Assembly (NCBI RefSeq): GCF_024721995.1 | Contig: NZ_JANQBC010000009.1 | Coordinates: 62,001 to 126,000, forward strand | Direction: 5' to 3' | DNA from: Paenibacillus radicibacter | GTDB lineage: Bacteria > Bacillota > Bacilli > Paenibacillales > NBRC-103111 | DNA: 64,000 nucleotides | Part shown: piece after piece, positions 43,712-52,192 of the stretch | Position numbering within the stretch: position 1 is the stretch's first letter | Layout of the letters: the number at the start of each line of letters is the position of its first letter | Notes under the pieces: model-generated | Told to the model about the DNA's origin: nothing | Seen by the model: only the letters and a program-made list of their open reading frames with translations | Databases searched by the model: none | Program-made: the position numbers and the translations under genes

Positions 43712-44191
43712 TTAATATCCAAGCTCTTTGAGAATCGCAGACAATGCGCGCAATCTCTCACCGATCAATTCCCCATCATCGCTAAGTGCTTGATTGAACA
43801 ACTTAATATCTTCATTAATTTTCTCGTTAGCTGTGCATACCTCGACCGTCATTGCATCCCCTTGTAGACCAATACGATCAATCTGTGGATTCGTAGGATC
43901 ATACAAGTTCTCAAAGCGATAAGCTTCGCGGAAGTGTTCCATCGTGCGACAGATCAGAATGGACAAATCTAATACGCGATGCAGTGGCAACTCCTCAGAC
44001 TGTCGTGACCACTTCTCACCTGTATAACGCCATACTTTAGCCGAGATATCAACTTTACCGCGATCATTCCATTGTGCCAAACCTAAGGACAATCCTTGTG
44101 CATCTGTGTTACCTGCTAGGCGTCCGTCCACTTGCGAATAATTTTCCGTTACGACAACAGGTTTATGCTTTAATGTTGTTGGTATTCTCAT
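43712..44191 (-). CDS. DUF6530-like protein
   Basis: This 159-residue protein (MRIPTTLKHKPVVVTENY, LAQWNDRGKVDISAKVWR, NEKINEDIKLFNQALSDDGE) reads as a member of the uncharacterised DUF6530 family, recognised from memory. It is soluble, with no signal. It is the second gene after a GIY-YIG-like gene, 49 bp apart, under a promoter that carries the same octamer array as moxR. That suggests a common role with the MoxR/VWA machine, which is inference. Confidence 0.82.
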   Translation of the reverse strand: MRIPTTLKHKPVVVTENYSQVDGRLAGNTDAQGLSLGLAQWNDRGKVDISAKVWRYTGEKWSRQSEELPLHRVLDLSILICRTMEHFREAYRFENLYDPTNPQIDRIGLQGDAMTVEVCTANEKINEDIKLFNQALSDDGELIGERLRALSAILKELGY

Positions 44192-44230
44192 GTAAATCCC
44201 TCTTCCTATTCTTCATTTCATTATTATTCA

Positions 44231-44262
44231 TTCACTAATTTAGTCATTTAGTTGTTTATTGT
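44231..44262 (-). repeat. Third copy of the octamer motif, between the GIY-YIG-like and DUF6530-like genes
   Basis: On the + strand, TTCACTAA, TTTAGTCA and TTTAGT follow one another at 8-bp spacing. They overlap the stop codon of the GIY-YIG-like gene. Orientation is opposite to the promoter-proximal copies. Confidence 0.55.
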
Positions 44263-44599
44263 ACCCTCGATCACCGTAAGGCTGCAACTTCTCCAGCCAA
44301 GGCTTCTTCATCTTCTTACGCTCCCATTTCATATCTGTGATATCATCGGCTTCTTTTTGCTCCAACACTTCAAAAGTAAAGGCTTCTTCACCAAGCTCTT
44401 TCCAATCCTTTTGCAACTCTAGATTCATGAATGTTCCCATTTGAAGTTGAGCTTGCATACTTGACCATTTATTTTTCAAATTTGGAAAACTCTCAATAAA
44501 GATCTTGCCGCTGACTTTGTTCGTTATTTGAATGACACCCATATAAGTCTTGATCTGCTTGTATTCCTCAACCATTTCTTTGCGTTTATTCTTATCCAA
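44240..44599 (-). CDS. GIY-YIG-like domain protein with degenerate catalytic site
   Basis: The fold is recognisable from GVIQITNKVSGKIFIESFPNLKNKW and EAFTFEVLEQ, the latter keeping the metal-binding Glu. The catalytic GIY reads GVI, YIG reads FIE, and the usual Arg is Lys. Nuclease activity is therefore doubtful; a binding role is possible. TTG 44599 follows AGAGGTG; the GTG at 44608 overlaps that site. The gene heads a two-gene operon with the DUF6530-like gene, behind the octamer-bearing promoter. Confidence 0.82.
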   Translation of the reverse strand: MDKNKRKEMVEEYKQIKTYMGVIQITNKVSGKIFIESFPNLKNKWSSMQAQLQMGTFMNLELQKDWKELGEEAFTFEVLEQKEADDITDMKWERKKMKKPWLEKLQPYGDRGYNKQLND

Positions 44600-44621
44600 T
44601 TGCAACACCTCTACCCGTTTA

Positions 44622-44654
44622 CTTATTTAGTAATTTACTAAATGACTAAACTTA
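44622..44654 (-). repeat. Four octamers including a 19-bp palindrome at the GIY-YIG-like promoter
   Basis: On the transcribed strand, TTTAGTCA, TTTAGTAA, ATTACTAA and ATAAGTAA follow the -10 box at 8-bp spacing. The middle forms the perfect palindrome ATTTAGTAATTTACTAAAT at 44625-44643. It resembles the moxR leader array. Confidence 0.8.
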
Positions 44655-44682
44655 GTATATGCTTCATTTTGATACCAGTCAA
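44654..44682 (-). promoter_or_regulatory. SigA-type promoter of the GIY-YIG-like/DUF6530-like operon
   Basis: On the reverse strand, TTGACT (44677-44682), a 17-bp spacer and TATACT (44654-44659). The -35 box and spacer length match the moxR promoter exactly. Confidence 0.78.
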
Positions 44683-44779
44683 CCTACTAATATCATGATA
44701 AATTTGCCAGAAAGTTGGAGTTATGTATAAAAGCAATATATAATGTATAAATAAACAGTCATCATGAGGAGGTACTTGA

Positions 44780-46288
44780 TTGGAATTTACAGTGGATAGT
44801 ACGATATTACTTTTCTCAACATTATTAATTGTTGGTGTAATTACTACGAAATTTTCCTCTAGGTTAGGCGTCCCATCCCTCGTCTTCTTTATCCTGGTTG
44901 GTATGGTTCTCAGCAAGTTTTTGTATTACGATAATGCATATTTAACACAATTATTCGGTATTCTTGCCTTGATTGTGATTCTATTCGAAGGTGGTCTTCA
45001 GACCAAATGGACGGATATGAAGCGAGTTCTCGTACCGTCTACGACCTTAGCCACCGTCGGGGTCTTGCTCACAACTGTCATCATTGGTGCTCTGGCAAAA
45101 TACATACTTGGATTAACTTGGCTTGAAGGTATGTTATTCGGTGCAATTGTTGGTTCGACGGATGCTGCAGCTATATTCGCGGTACTCGGTAATAAGAACA
45201 TTCGACCGAAGCTTACGGTTACATTAGAAGCGGAATCCGGTACGAACGATCCCATGGCGATCTTCTTAACGGTTGCCTTTATTGAACTCATTCAGAATCC
45301 AGCTGCTAGCTTCACAACATTAACACTTGGATTCGTGTGGCAGATGGGATTGGGTCTTGTAATGGGTATAGTCGCAGGAAAAGCCTCCACTTGGATCATT
45401 AATAAGATTAATCTTGATTCGTCAGGGCTTTACCCGGTTCTATCGATGGCACTCGCTGTGCTAACGTATAGCGGAACTGCAATGCTACATGGTAGTGGCT
45501 TGCTTGCTGTCTATGTAATGGCGGTGCTTATCGGAAATTCTGATCTCACCTACCGTCATTCGATCTTCCGATTTAATGAAGGTTTTGCATGGATGATGCA
45601 AATCCTGATGTTTATCTTGCTGGGCCTACTCGCATTCCCGCATCAACTGTTTTCAGTCATGTGGCAAGGTTTAGGATTGTCTGTGTTACTCATGTTCGTA
45701 GCTCGTCCAATTGGTGTGTTTATCAGTATGATGTTCTCCAAATTCACGAAGAAGGAAGTCACATTCATTGCATGGGCAGGACTCCGCGGAGCCGTTCCAA
45801 TTGTACTTGCGACTTATCCGCTTCTTGCTGGGCTTGAGAACAGTCAGCTTATCTTTAACGTTGTATTCTTCGTTGTTCTTACCTCGGCTCTTGTTCAGGG
45901 CTCTACCATTTCTCTGCTTGCTGAAAAGCTTGGCTTATCTGGTGATAAGAAAACAACAGTTCCACACACATTAGAACTCGTCTCTATCGGTAAGACTAAT
46001 TCAGAAATCCTTGAGATTGATATTGAACCGAATTCAATGGTCGATGGAAAAGAAGTTATGTCGATCAACTTACCAGAAGAAGCATTAATCACAGCGATTG
46101 TTCGGGACGAAAAAATCATTACACCTAAAGGTCAAACCGTAATGGAATCTGGCGACATTGTATACATTCTCATTCCGAAGTGTATGCGAGAGCAGATTAA
46201 ACAGCTTTTTATAACGAATGAAGAAATACTAACTGAAGAAGAAATCGGAAGTGACTCAAAAAAGAATTGTAAGACAGAGAAGGAATAG
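44780..46288 (+). CDS. K+/H+ antiporter (CPA1 type) with TrkA-C domain
   Basis: About 12-13 helices with CPA1 features: ALIVILFEGGLQTKW, GAIVGSTDAAAIFAVLG and LEAESGTNDPMAIFLTVAFIEL, which include the ion-binding Asp residues. The C-terminal cytosolic part (about 400-475) is a TrkA-C-like regulatory domain. The layout matches CvrA/NhaP2-like antiporters. TTG 44780 follows GAGGAGG. A K+ channel gene lies 0.5 kb downstream, so the segment may serve potassium and pH balance. Confidence 0.93.
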   Translation: MEFTVDSTILLFSTLLIVGVITTKFSSRLGVPSLVFFILVGMVLSKFLYYDNAYLTQLFGILALIVILFEGGLQTKWTDMKRVLVPSTTLATVGVLLTTVIIGALAKYILGLTWLEGMLFGAIVGSTDAAAIFAVLGNKNIRPKLTVTLEAESGTNDPMAIFLTVAFIELIQNPAASFTTLTLGFVWQMGLGLVMGIVAGKASTWIINKINLDSSGLYPVLSMALAVLTYSGTAMLHGSGLLAVYVMAVLIGNSDLTYRHSIFRFNEGFAWMMQILMFILLGLLAFPHQLFSVMWQGLGLSVLLMFVARPIGVFISMMFSKFTKKEVTFIAWAGLRGAVPIVLATYPLLAGLENSQLIFNVVFFVVLTSALVQGSTISLLAEKLGLSGDKKTTVPHTLELVSIGKTNSEILEIDIEPNSMVDGKEVMSINLPEEALITAIVRDEKIITPKGQTVMESGDIVYILIPKCMREQIKQLFITNEEILTEEEIGSDSKKNCKTEKE

Positions 46289-46363
46289 GGTACTCCCCTG
46301 TCGTATATTAAGGTAGTAGGATCATGTAATTCTATTTTTGTGGAATAAGAAGGAGTCTTGGAC

Positions 46364-46723
46364 ATGCAACATTATGAAGATTACTGCTTGAGTAAAGCAG
46401 GCGCTGAATTAACATACCCATTTGGTGATAATGTAAGAGTATTTAAAGTCGGAAATAAGATGTTCGCACTCCTGCCTTCTGAAGAACCCGCTCCTACTAT
46501 TAGTCTCAAATGTGACCCGATGCGTGCAGCGTCACTTCGTGAACAGTACAAAGAAGTGAAGCCCGGCTATCACTTGAATAAGAATCATTGGAACACCATT
46601 ACTTTAACAGGTACTCTTTCGGAGCAAGAAATTCATGTCCTGATTGATCATTCTTATGATCTTGTCTACAAAGGACTAACCAAGGTGGAAAAAGCGGCGA
46701 TTGCAGAGGACGCTGTCTCTTAG
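46364..46723 (+). CDS. MmcQ/YjbR-family protein
   Basis: A 120-residue single-domain protein: YCLSKAGAELTYPFGDNVRVFKVGNKMFALL, then CDPMRAASLREQYKEVKPGYHLNKNHWNTI and HSYDLVYKGL. This is the YjbR CyaY-like fold, often called DNA-binding; its role is not established. ATG 46364 has AAGGAG 8 nt upstream; the TTG at 46358 is too close to that site. It starts 75 bp after the antiporter and ends 28 bp before the channel gene, so co-transcription is likely. Confidence 0.93.
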   Translation: MQHYEDYCLSKAGAELTYPFGDNVRVFKVGNKMFALLPSEEPAPTISLKCDPMRAASLREQYKEVKPGYHLNKNHWNTITLTGTLSEQEIHVLIDHSYDLVYKGLTKVEKAAIAEDAVS

Positions 46724-46751
46724 TATTTTCAAATTAAAAGAGGAGGTTCAC

Positions 46752-47792
46752 ATGTACCTCATAACGAAATTGCTTCTGCAATTTGTTCGATTAAATAATC
46801 GCTTTATTATTTTCTTCGCCCTCCTTTTCATCGTTCTCTGTTCCCTGCTTGCCTTTCAGCTAGAGCCCGAGACATTCAAGACACGCTTCAATAGTTTCTG
46901 GTGGGTCATGACAACTGTGACGACTGTCGGATATGGGGACTTCTATCCCCATACCGTTGCAGGTAAATGGCTAGGTATCTTCGTTTACCTGTTCGGAATT
47001 GGTCTAATTTCACTCACCATTAGCAAGATTATCGATGCGATGTTTATCTATCATAAGAAAAAGGAGGAAGGGAAATTGCAATACATGGGCGAGCAGCATT
47101 TTGTCATTATTGAGTGGAGCAAGCATGCTGAGAATGCAATTCAAGAAATATTAGAGAGTGATCCGAAAGTGGAAGTTGTCTTGATTGATTCATTAGAGAA
47201 AACCCCATTCAATGATATTCGGGTTCATTACATACAAGGAAATCCTGTACACCTGGACACGTTGGAAAAAGCGAATATGGCGAAGGCTCGCGCGGTGTTT
47301 ATTTTTGCCGATGAAGTCACCCGCTACCAGAATACAATACGAGATCCCGCCTTTATCGATGGTAAAACACTTCTGATCGCTACGACCATTGAAAAGAATT
47401 ACAGTAACGTCTACTCCATTGTTGAAATTCGAGATCGTGAGAATCTAGAAAACTTCCGTCACATTCAGGTCAATGAATTTATTCTAAGTAGTGAAATGGT
47501 GTCGCAGCTGGCAGTACGCTCTGCATTCAATCCGGGTAGTACGAAACTTCTGTCTCAACTATTAACTCGCACTTATGGTGATGATCTCTATGAAATTCCG
47601 AGTAATCCAAATTGGAATACATTCCATGATGCGTTTACAGACTTACTTAATCAAGGCGCAACCCTTATATCAGATGGTACGAATCTCAATATCAATCGCA
47701 GACTGACCGAGCAAATTCCAGCAGATGCAAGATTGTTCGTGATCTGTGATCGTGAGACATATGAGAATTTACTCCTTATCGCTAAAAAATAA
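46752..47792 (+). CDS. Potassium channel with C-terminal RCK-like domain (YugO-like)
   Basis: Helix 1 (RFIIFFALLFIVLCSLLAF), a pore loop with the selectivity filter TTVGYGD, helix 2 (WLGIFVYLFGIGLISLTISKII), then a cytosolic RCK-like domain beginning HFVIIEWSKHAENAI. The dinucleotide Gly motif is not intact (IIEWSKHA), as in YugO-like channels. ATG 46752 follows AGGAGG; the longer frame from 46701 overlaps the preceding gene. It may be the efflux partner of the upstream antiporter. A strong terminator follows. Confidence 0.93.
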   Translation: MYLITKLLLQFVRLNNRFIIFFALLFIVLCSLLAFQLEPETFKTRFNSFWWVMTTVTTVGYGDFYPHTVAGKWLGIFVYLFGIGLISLTISKIIDAMFIYHKKKEEGKLQYMGEQHFVIIEWSKHAENAIQEILESDPKVEVVLIDSLEKTPFNDIRVHYIQGNPVHLDTLEKANMAKARAVFIFADEVTRYQNTIRDPAFIDGKTLLIATTIEKNYSNVYSIVEIRDRENLENFRHIQVNEFILSSEMVSQLAVRSAFNPGSTKLLSQLLTRTYGDDLYEIPSNPNWNTFHDAFTDLLNQGATLISDGTNLNINRRLTEQIPADARLFVICDRETYENLLLIAKK

Positions 47793-47802
47793 TAAACCAA
47801 CA

Positions 47803-47845
47803 CCAAACGTCCCTGCCATATAGTTGTCAGGGACGTTTGTTTATT
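47803..47845 (+). terminator. Intrinsic terminator of the K+ channel gene
   Basis: AAACGTCCCTG pairs with CAGGGACGTTT, followed by GTTTATT. Confidence 0.9.
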
Positions 47846-47889
47846 ATAGAGATATAGAACAATAATGAAAATTGTAGGAGGTAATAACA

Positions 47890-48324
47890 ATGAGTAATCA
47901 ACAAACTTTACGAGGATTTGCAACGATTAGTTACTGGGCAGATGATGTCGAAGCGGCAACAACTTGGTACACGGAATTATTAGGAATTGCACCCTACTTC
48001 GAGCGTTCAGGTCCCGATGGAAAGCTTGTTTACACGGAGTTTCGAATTGGTGATTACCAGCATGAGCTTGGAATCATAAATCGCCAGTTCGCACCACCAA
48101 GTACAACCGATCAACCTGGCGGTGTAATCATGTACTGGCATGTGGATGACATTGAAGAGACTCTTCAGAAATTAACCGAGATGGGAGCTAAAGAATACGA
48201 TCCACTTACACCTCGTGGGGACACTGGATTCGTTACAGCTTCAGTTGTTGATCCATTCGGTAACGTGCTTGGGGTTATGTATAACCCTCATTATCTGGAG
48301 ATTTTGAAGTCATTGAAAGAATAG
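47890..48324 (+). CDS. VOC-family (glyoxalase-like) protein
   Basis: Two beta-alpha-beta-beta-beta modules. The start (SYWADDVEAATTWYTELLGIAPYF) and second module (YWHVDDIEETLQKLTEMGAKE, VVDPFGNVLGVMYNP) are characteristic. Metal ligands are not obvious in all positions, so it may bind a small molecule rather than catalyse. AGGAGG precedes the ATG. It stands alone after the channel terminator. Confidence 0.9.
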   Translation: MSNQQTLRGFATISYWADDVEAATTWYTELLGIAPYFERSGPDGKLVYTEFRIGDYQHELGIINRQFAPPSTTDQPGGVIMYWHVDDIEETLQKLTEMGAKEYDPLTPRGDTGFVTASVVDPFGNVLGVMYNPHYLEILKSLKE

Positions 48325-48356
48325 CTGCTAAGTCTTACCCTTCCCAGATAAATTTA

Positions 48357-49028
48357 CTATGTGAGCTTAAAGCTGGTTCGAATCCAAGTTAGTGATTTAG
48401 ATAGTGCTAAATACTCTTCCTTTAACTCTGAGTTTGCGGGATCATATTGCACATCGCTAGGCGTACTAAATACATAAATTTGATCCCCTTTCTCCCCCAC
48501 CTTAAATTGGTGACTGCCTGTCATCCCATTCTCAACATCCGCATTCCATGACTCCTTCGACCGCGTCGATATTGTAAACAGCAATCCGCCGAATCCAGCT
48601 TTATTCGCTTTGTTGAAGAAATGAACGCTAGAAGCTGACGGAAGTGATTCCTGAGTCTGTTCCACAACCTCATACTTCCCCTCAAAGTAACTCGGTAAGA
48701 TCAATCTAAACTTCAAAGCTTCACTCTGATATAACTTACTCGAAGCAGGATCAAGGATTGTCCCCTCTTGGCCATTCTTCACATAAATCTTCTGCTTATC
48801 CGCATCGTAGTCAACGGTGGAACCTAGATGCTCAGCCACAAAACGAATCGGTACATAAGTATGTTGATCGACATTCAGTACTTTGTAATCTTGATCTAAC
48901 ACCACTTGTTCTCCATTAATCTCGAATTGAACCGGAAATAAATAAGCTTTAATCGAATCTGAGGCAACCGCCACTGTCGAGAATGAAACTGCGATCCCAC
49001 AAACCATGCCTACAATGAACTTTTTCAA
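48357..49028 (-). CDS. Secreted protein with copper-amine-oxidase-type stalk domain
   Basis: Signal peptide (MKKFIVGMVCGIAVSFSTVAVA), then a stalk domain at about 30-90: FPVQFEINGEQVVLDQDYKVLNVDQHTYVPIRFVAEHLGSTVDYD. The rest (KLYQSEALKFRLILPSYFEGKYEVVEQ) is a beta-rich domain of unknown function. This is the second stalk-type protein of the window. It converges on the VOC gene with a short 32-bp gap and no strong terminator. Confidence 0.88.
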   Translation of the reverse strand: MKKFIVGMVCGIAVSFSTVAVASDSIKAYLFPVQFEINGEQVVLDQDYKVLNVDQHTYVPIRFVAEHLGSTVDYDADKQKIYVKNGQEGTILDPASSKLYQSEALKFRLILPSYFEGKYEVVEQTQESLPSASSVHFFNKANKAGFGGLLFTISTRSKESWNADVENGMTGSHQFKVGEKGDQIYVFSTPSDVQYDPANSELKEEYLALSKSLTWIRTSFKLT

Positions 49029-49219
49029 CTAGCGCACCTCATTTACGTTATTTGTTCTTATAGACGCATATTTCTATGAAAAGTTTTACATTGTTTGTTT
49101 GCAAAATAAAGAACTGCACGACCAATGTAAGTCTAATCTAACATCTGTGGTGCAGTTCTTTTTTCGTAACGCATAACTTCTTACTAAATCTTTTCGCGGC
49201 ATTATCCACTTTAATCATG

Positions 49220-49370
49220 ACATCATCCCTTTCTCAAATACTTTTTCACGATATCAATAATTTCATCATCCTTCTTGCCGAATGAACGAAGCGTCTCGAT
49301 GCACTGATTAATACTCTTGGCTAAAGCCTCTTCACGTAGAGACACCAGCAGGCCATCATCACTGTGTTAA
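49220..49370 (-). pseudogene. Possible gene remnant (C-terminal fragment)
   Basis: A stop-bounded frame without a clear start reads LREEALAKSINQCIETLRSFG then KKDDEIIDIVKKYLRKG, helical and protein-like. It resembles the tail of an Rpn/PD-(D/E)XK-type transposase-nuclease, but the match is weak. A second short frame (MIKVDNAAKRFSKK) follows. The source cannot be identified. Confidence 0.4.
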
Positions 49371-49456
49371 TTTATTAATTCAGTAACACGATGGCAGTTT
49401 CAAAGTCAAAAGGCTAACATTCTTTTTTGAATGATCAACTTCATCTCTATTTCCAT

Positions 49457-49493
49457 AATAAAAATAACCCCGGAACCATTCGGTTTCGAGGTT
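49457..49493 (-). terminator. Intrinsic terminator of the ydbT-like gene
   Basis: AACCCCGGAACC pairs with GGTTTCGAGGTT, followed on the reverse strand by ATTTTTATT. Confidence 0.85.
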
Positions 49494-49504
49494 AAATGGT
49501 ACTT

Positions 49505-51034
49505 CTATATGAGATTATGTCTACGCTGTGTCCACTTCAAGATTAGCTCTGCTTCTGGCTGTGGAATGTATGGCAGTGAAACTTTCATCTTGTTGTTGCC
49601 TGACGCAATTGCTAAGTTCACAGATGCAATATCTTTACGTTGTTGAAAAATAGTATGCGATAACTGCGACCACTGTACGCGGTCCTTCTTAATCAACGTA
49701 ACTTTACGCGTAAACCCGCCATTCTGAATCGTAAGCTGCTTCTCTTCGAGCTTCCAGCTTGTAAGCTTATACTCCATGAGGCAGTAGATCAAGACGTAAA
49801 TCGGAATAAGTACGGCAAACCATCCATACGATTTAGGCACGAAGACGATGATTGGCACGCACACCGCGATACTAATTAGTGTTGGTACTAGCAAGTAATA
49901 TCGTAGTGACTTCTTCGATACCTTCTGCAAGTTTTCCGCTACATAATAATGGGTATAACCATTTAGGAATACCGGGACCTCCGCAATTCGCAAGATAGGA
50001 TGAAGTACCATCGAACTCTCGGTATCCTTTTCCTTTCTATTACGTACAAACACCACTCTTACACATACATATCCGAAGAGTCGTTGCAGCGGGCTTTGAA
50101 TGAGCTGTACACTCTGAATTCGCTTCTGCGCAATGGAAGTCTTCTTCTTCTCAAAAAGTCCTCGTTCTATTATAAGGTCCGTATCCTGCGCACTTAATTT
50201 GAATCCATAATCCCCGATCAACGTCCACAAGAACGACAAGACCGCGGATAACACAAGCAGAATAACTATGCTTAATACGATCCAATTATCTAATATCCAC
50301 CCTGGAAGCAAGGAAACTAGATCAATGTCCCTGTCTTTCCTAACTTTATCCCATAATTTGAATGCACCACCCAACAAGACGAAGAAGATCAGACTGAATT
50401 TGGGAGATAACATACTATGTATGATCAGTTCTCTTGTCGTAATTTGAATTGATTTAACTGTACCTTCTTGCTGCTGTAGATTCTCGGAACTAGCTGATGG
50501 TTCTACATTCGCCGATACTGACTCTGTTTCCCTCGTTTGCTCATCCCCTGACGAGTCAACCGATTTTTTCGATAATACCGCTCGAATTCGTTCCGCTTCC
50601 TCTTGCCTGATACAGCTTAACTCCACACTTGAATCTTCTCCACCTGCCACTTCCATCGTAAGTGTAATCGTATTGAAAATCCGGTCATATGCACGAATCG
50701 TCGAATCAATCGAATGGAGCCGATCTGGTGTAATCCAGCGCTCCTTTTTCACCAATACGCCACTCTTGATGTAGATCGAGTTCTCATTAACCTGATAAGT
50801 GAAATTACGCCATTTTTTTCGTCCGATCAACACGAATATTCCAAGCAAGATGAAGGCAACCACGATAAACACTACAACTTGATTGACCTCATGCCCGAAC
50901 CATTTCTTGATCCACAGTAGTCCTAGCGGAATAATCCAGATGTAGGATCTAGATTCTTTAAGCGCCATCACGACGAAATATAGAATAGAGACCGGATGTA
51001 AACGATTAGTATCCGTGCGCGAATCAGACATCAT
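49505..51034 (-). CDS. ydbT: YdbT-like membrane protein with bacterial PH (bPH2) domains
   Basis: Pairs of membrane helices alternate with bPH2 domains. The repeating motif is present as YQVNENSIYIKSGVLVKKERWITPDRLHSIDS and DTDLIIERGLFEKKKTSIAQKRIQSVQLIQSPLQRLFGY, with a third at the C-terminus. The length of 508-510 residues matches YdbT. The start overlaps the ydbS-like stop; ATG 51034 or 51031 is used. In B. subtilis the ydbS-ydbT pair gives resistance to amylolysin-type lantibiotics. A poly-acidic linker lies near residues 150-180. Confidence 0.92.
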   Translation of the reverse strand: MMSDSRTDTNRLHPVSILYFVVMALKESRSYIWIIPLGLLWIKKWFGHEVNQVVVFIVVAFILLGIFVLIGRKKWRNFTYQVNENSIYIKSGVLVKKERWITPDRLHSIDSTIRAYDRIFNTITLTMEVAGGEDSSVELSCIRQEEAERIRAVLSKKSVDSSGDEQTRETESVSANVEPSASSENLQQQEGTVKSIQITTRELIIHSMLSPKFSLIFFVLLGGAFKLWDKVRKDRDIDLVSLLPGWILDNWIVLSIVILLVLSAVLSFLWTLIGDYGFKLSAQDTDLIIERGLFEKKKTSIAQKRIQSVQLIQSPLQRLFGYVCVRVVFVRNRKEKDTESSMVLHPILRIAEVPVFLNGYTHYYVAENLQKVSKKSLRYYLLVPTLISIAVCVPIIVFVPKSYGWFAVLIPIYVLIYCLMEYKLTSWKLEEKQLTIQNGGFTRKVTLIKKDRVQWSQLSHTIFQQRKDIASVNLAIASGNNKMKVSLPYIPQPEAELILKWTQRRHNLI

Positions 51035-51503
51035 TATCACCGATCCTTGCAAGCTCGGCAATTCTTCTCCGCACATCTTCCGCTGCTTCCTCTGCTAACC
51101 CAGGTATTTCGTGACTACCCGCCGCGGTTGAGAAATTAATCGTGTACAAACCATATTTTCTAAGAATCGGTCCTTGTTTGGAATCAACATGTTGAATACG
51201 CACCATCGGGATTAACGTTCTTTTTTTGAAAATAAGCCCATGCCATAACTCCACCTCATGCTCGTGAATCGCATACTTCCAAGACTTGTACTTCCATTTC
51301 GGAACCACATTTATTTCAAACGGAATCGCGATGAATACCAATACCGCAGCTCCAACTGCATACCAGATCGGCCATTCAAACTTCAGTGACACAATAAAGA
51401 GTGCACTCACGATAATTGCCTCTACGAGAATAGTAATCCAACCCTCTAATATGCGCGCATTCATTATTTTGATATCTACATGCTGTAATTGATCTTCATT
51501 CAT
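51024..51503 (-). CDS. ydbS: YdbS-like membrane protein with one bPH2 domain
   Basis: Two helices (WITILVEAIIVSALFIVSL and WYAVGAAVLVFIAIPFE) and one bPH2 domain: YAIHEHEVELWHGLIFKKRTLIPMVRIQHVDSKQGPILRKYGLYTINFSTAAGSHEIPGL. It overlaps ydbT-like by about 10 bp, so the two are translationally coupled, as in B. subtilis. The Gly-rich TAAGSHEIPGL end is typical. Confidence 0.92.
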   Translation of the reverse strand: MNEDQLQHVDIKIMNARILEGWITILVEAIIVSALFIVSLKFEWPIWYAVGAAVLVFIAIPFEINVVPKWKYKSWKYAIHEHEVELWHGLIFKKRTLIPMVRIQHVDSKQGPILRKYGLYTINFSTAAGSHEIPGLAEEAAEDVRRRIAELARIGDNDV

Positions 51504-51532
51504 TTACGTTCACTTCCACTGTCTAAGTATAG

Positions 51533-52192
51533 TTATTGTGTCATATCTGCATCTAGCTTGATAATAAGCCCTAATAGTCCAATAAAGGACTTCGCTTGCT
51601 CCTCTGTTACGATACAACCAGCCAAATCCTCACGTTCTACGATAATTCCATCGAATTGGCATTGCGTTAGATCAATACCATCAAGCTTCGTTCCTGACAA
51701 CGTCGCTTTCTCAATCAAGCAGCCCGATAAGACTACTTTATCCCATGTCGATTGATAGAAGTCTGCACGCGTGAGAATGCAATTCGTCATCACTGTCTTG
51801 TTTAACTTCGTGAACCGAAAAGTTGCATAATCCCCTAAGCAGTTCATAAACTGAACGTCTTTAAATCTGGACATCGTGAAGTCCGTTCCGACAATTTTAC
51901 AATTACGGAATTCAACTCTTTGAAAAATACAATCCGAGAAGTTAAAATTTGACAGATCGCATTTATCAAAAATGACATCTGTTAACTCCGTATTCGTAAG
52001 ACGTGAATCCGAAATCGTCACCTGATTAATAATCACTTGATCGAGCGTGACTTTGTCTGCTTCCAAGTATTCGAAATTAGTGTCTTCGATCCGTCCATGA
52101 CGAAGTTCATCATTATCTCCAATCCCATATAGCATTTCCGATAAATCATGCAAATCAGCTGGAATTTTGGGAGATGTAATTTTAATTGAAAT
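51533..52192 (-). CDS. Pentapeptide-repeat protein, possible ATT start
   Basis: From about residue 55 (counted from the ATT start) the sequence repeats A(D/N)LxX-like units (LTNTELTDVIFDKCDLSNFNFSDCIFQ, TNCILTRADFYQSTWDKVVLSGC), forming a right-handed beta-helix. Such proteins can mimic DNA and shield gyrase, but many have other roles. The frame runs to an ATG at 52267 with only a moderate site. The strongest binding site, AAGGGGGGA, lies 6 nt before ATT 52192, which gives (M)SIKITSPKIPADL. The frame is certain; the start is not. Confidence 0.85.
   Translation of the reverse strand: MSIKITSPKIPADLHDLSEMLYGIGDNDELRHGRIEDTNFEYLEADKVTLDQVIINQVTISDSRLTNTELTDVIFDKCDLSNFNFSDCIFQRVEFRNCKIVGTDFTMSRFKDVQFMNCLGDYATFRFTKLNKTVMTNCILTRADFYQSTWDKVVLSGCLIEKATLSGTKLDGIDLTQCQFDGIIVEREDLAGCIVTEEQAKSFIGLLGLIIKLDADMTQ

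Larger units (their letters stand above)
49029..49504. other. Gap holding a gene remnant, an orphan hairpin and a terminator
   Basis: No intact gene. A stem AAAGAACTGCAC/GTGCAGTTCTTT with a T6 tail lies at 49108-49165 on the + strand, with no + gene feeding it. A short decayed coding stretch lies on the reverse strand at about 49220-49370. The terminator of the PH-domain gene lies at 49457-49493. Confidence 0.6.
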
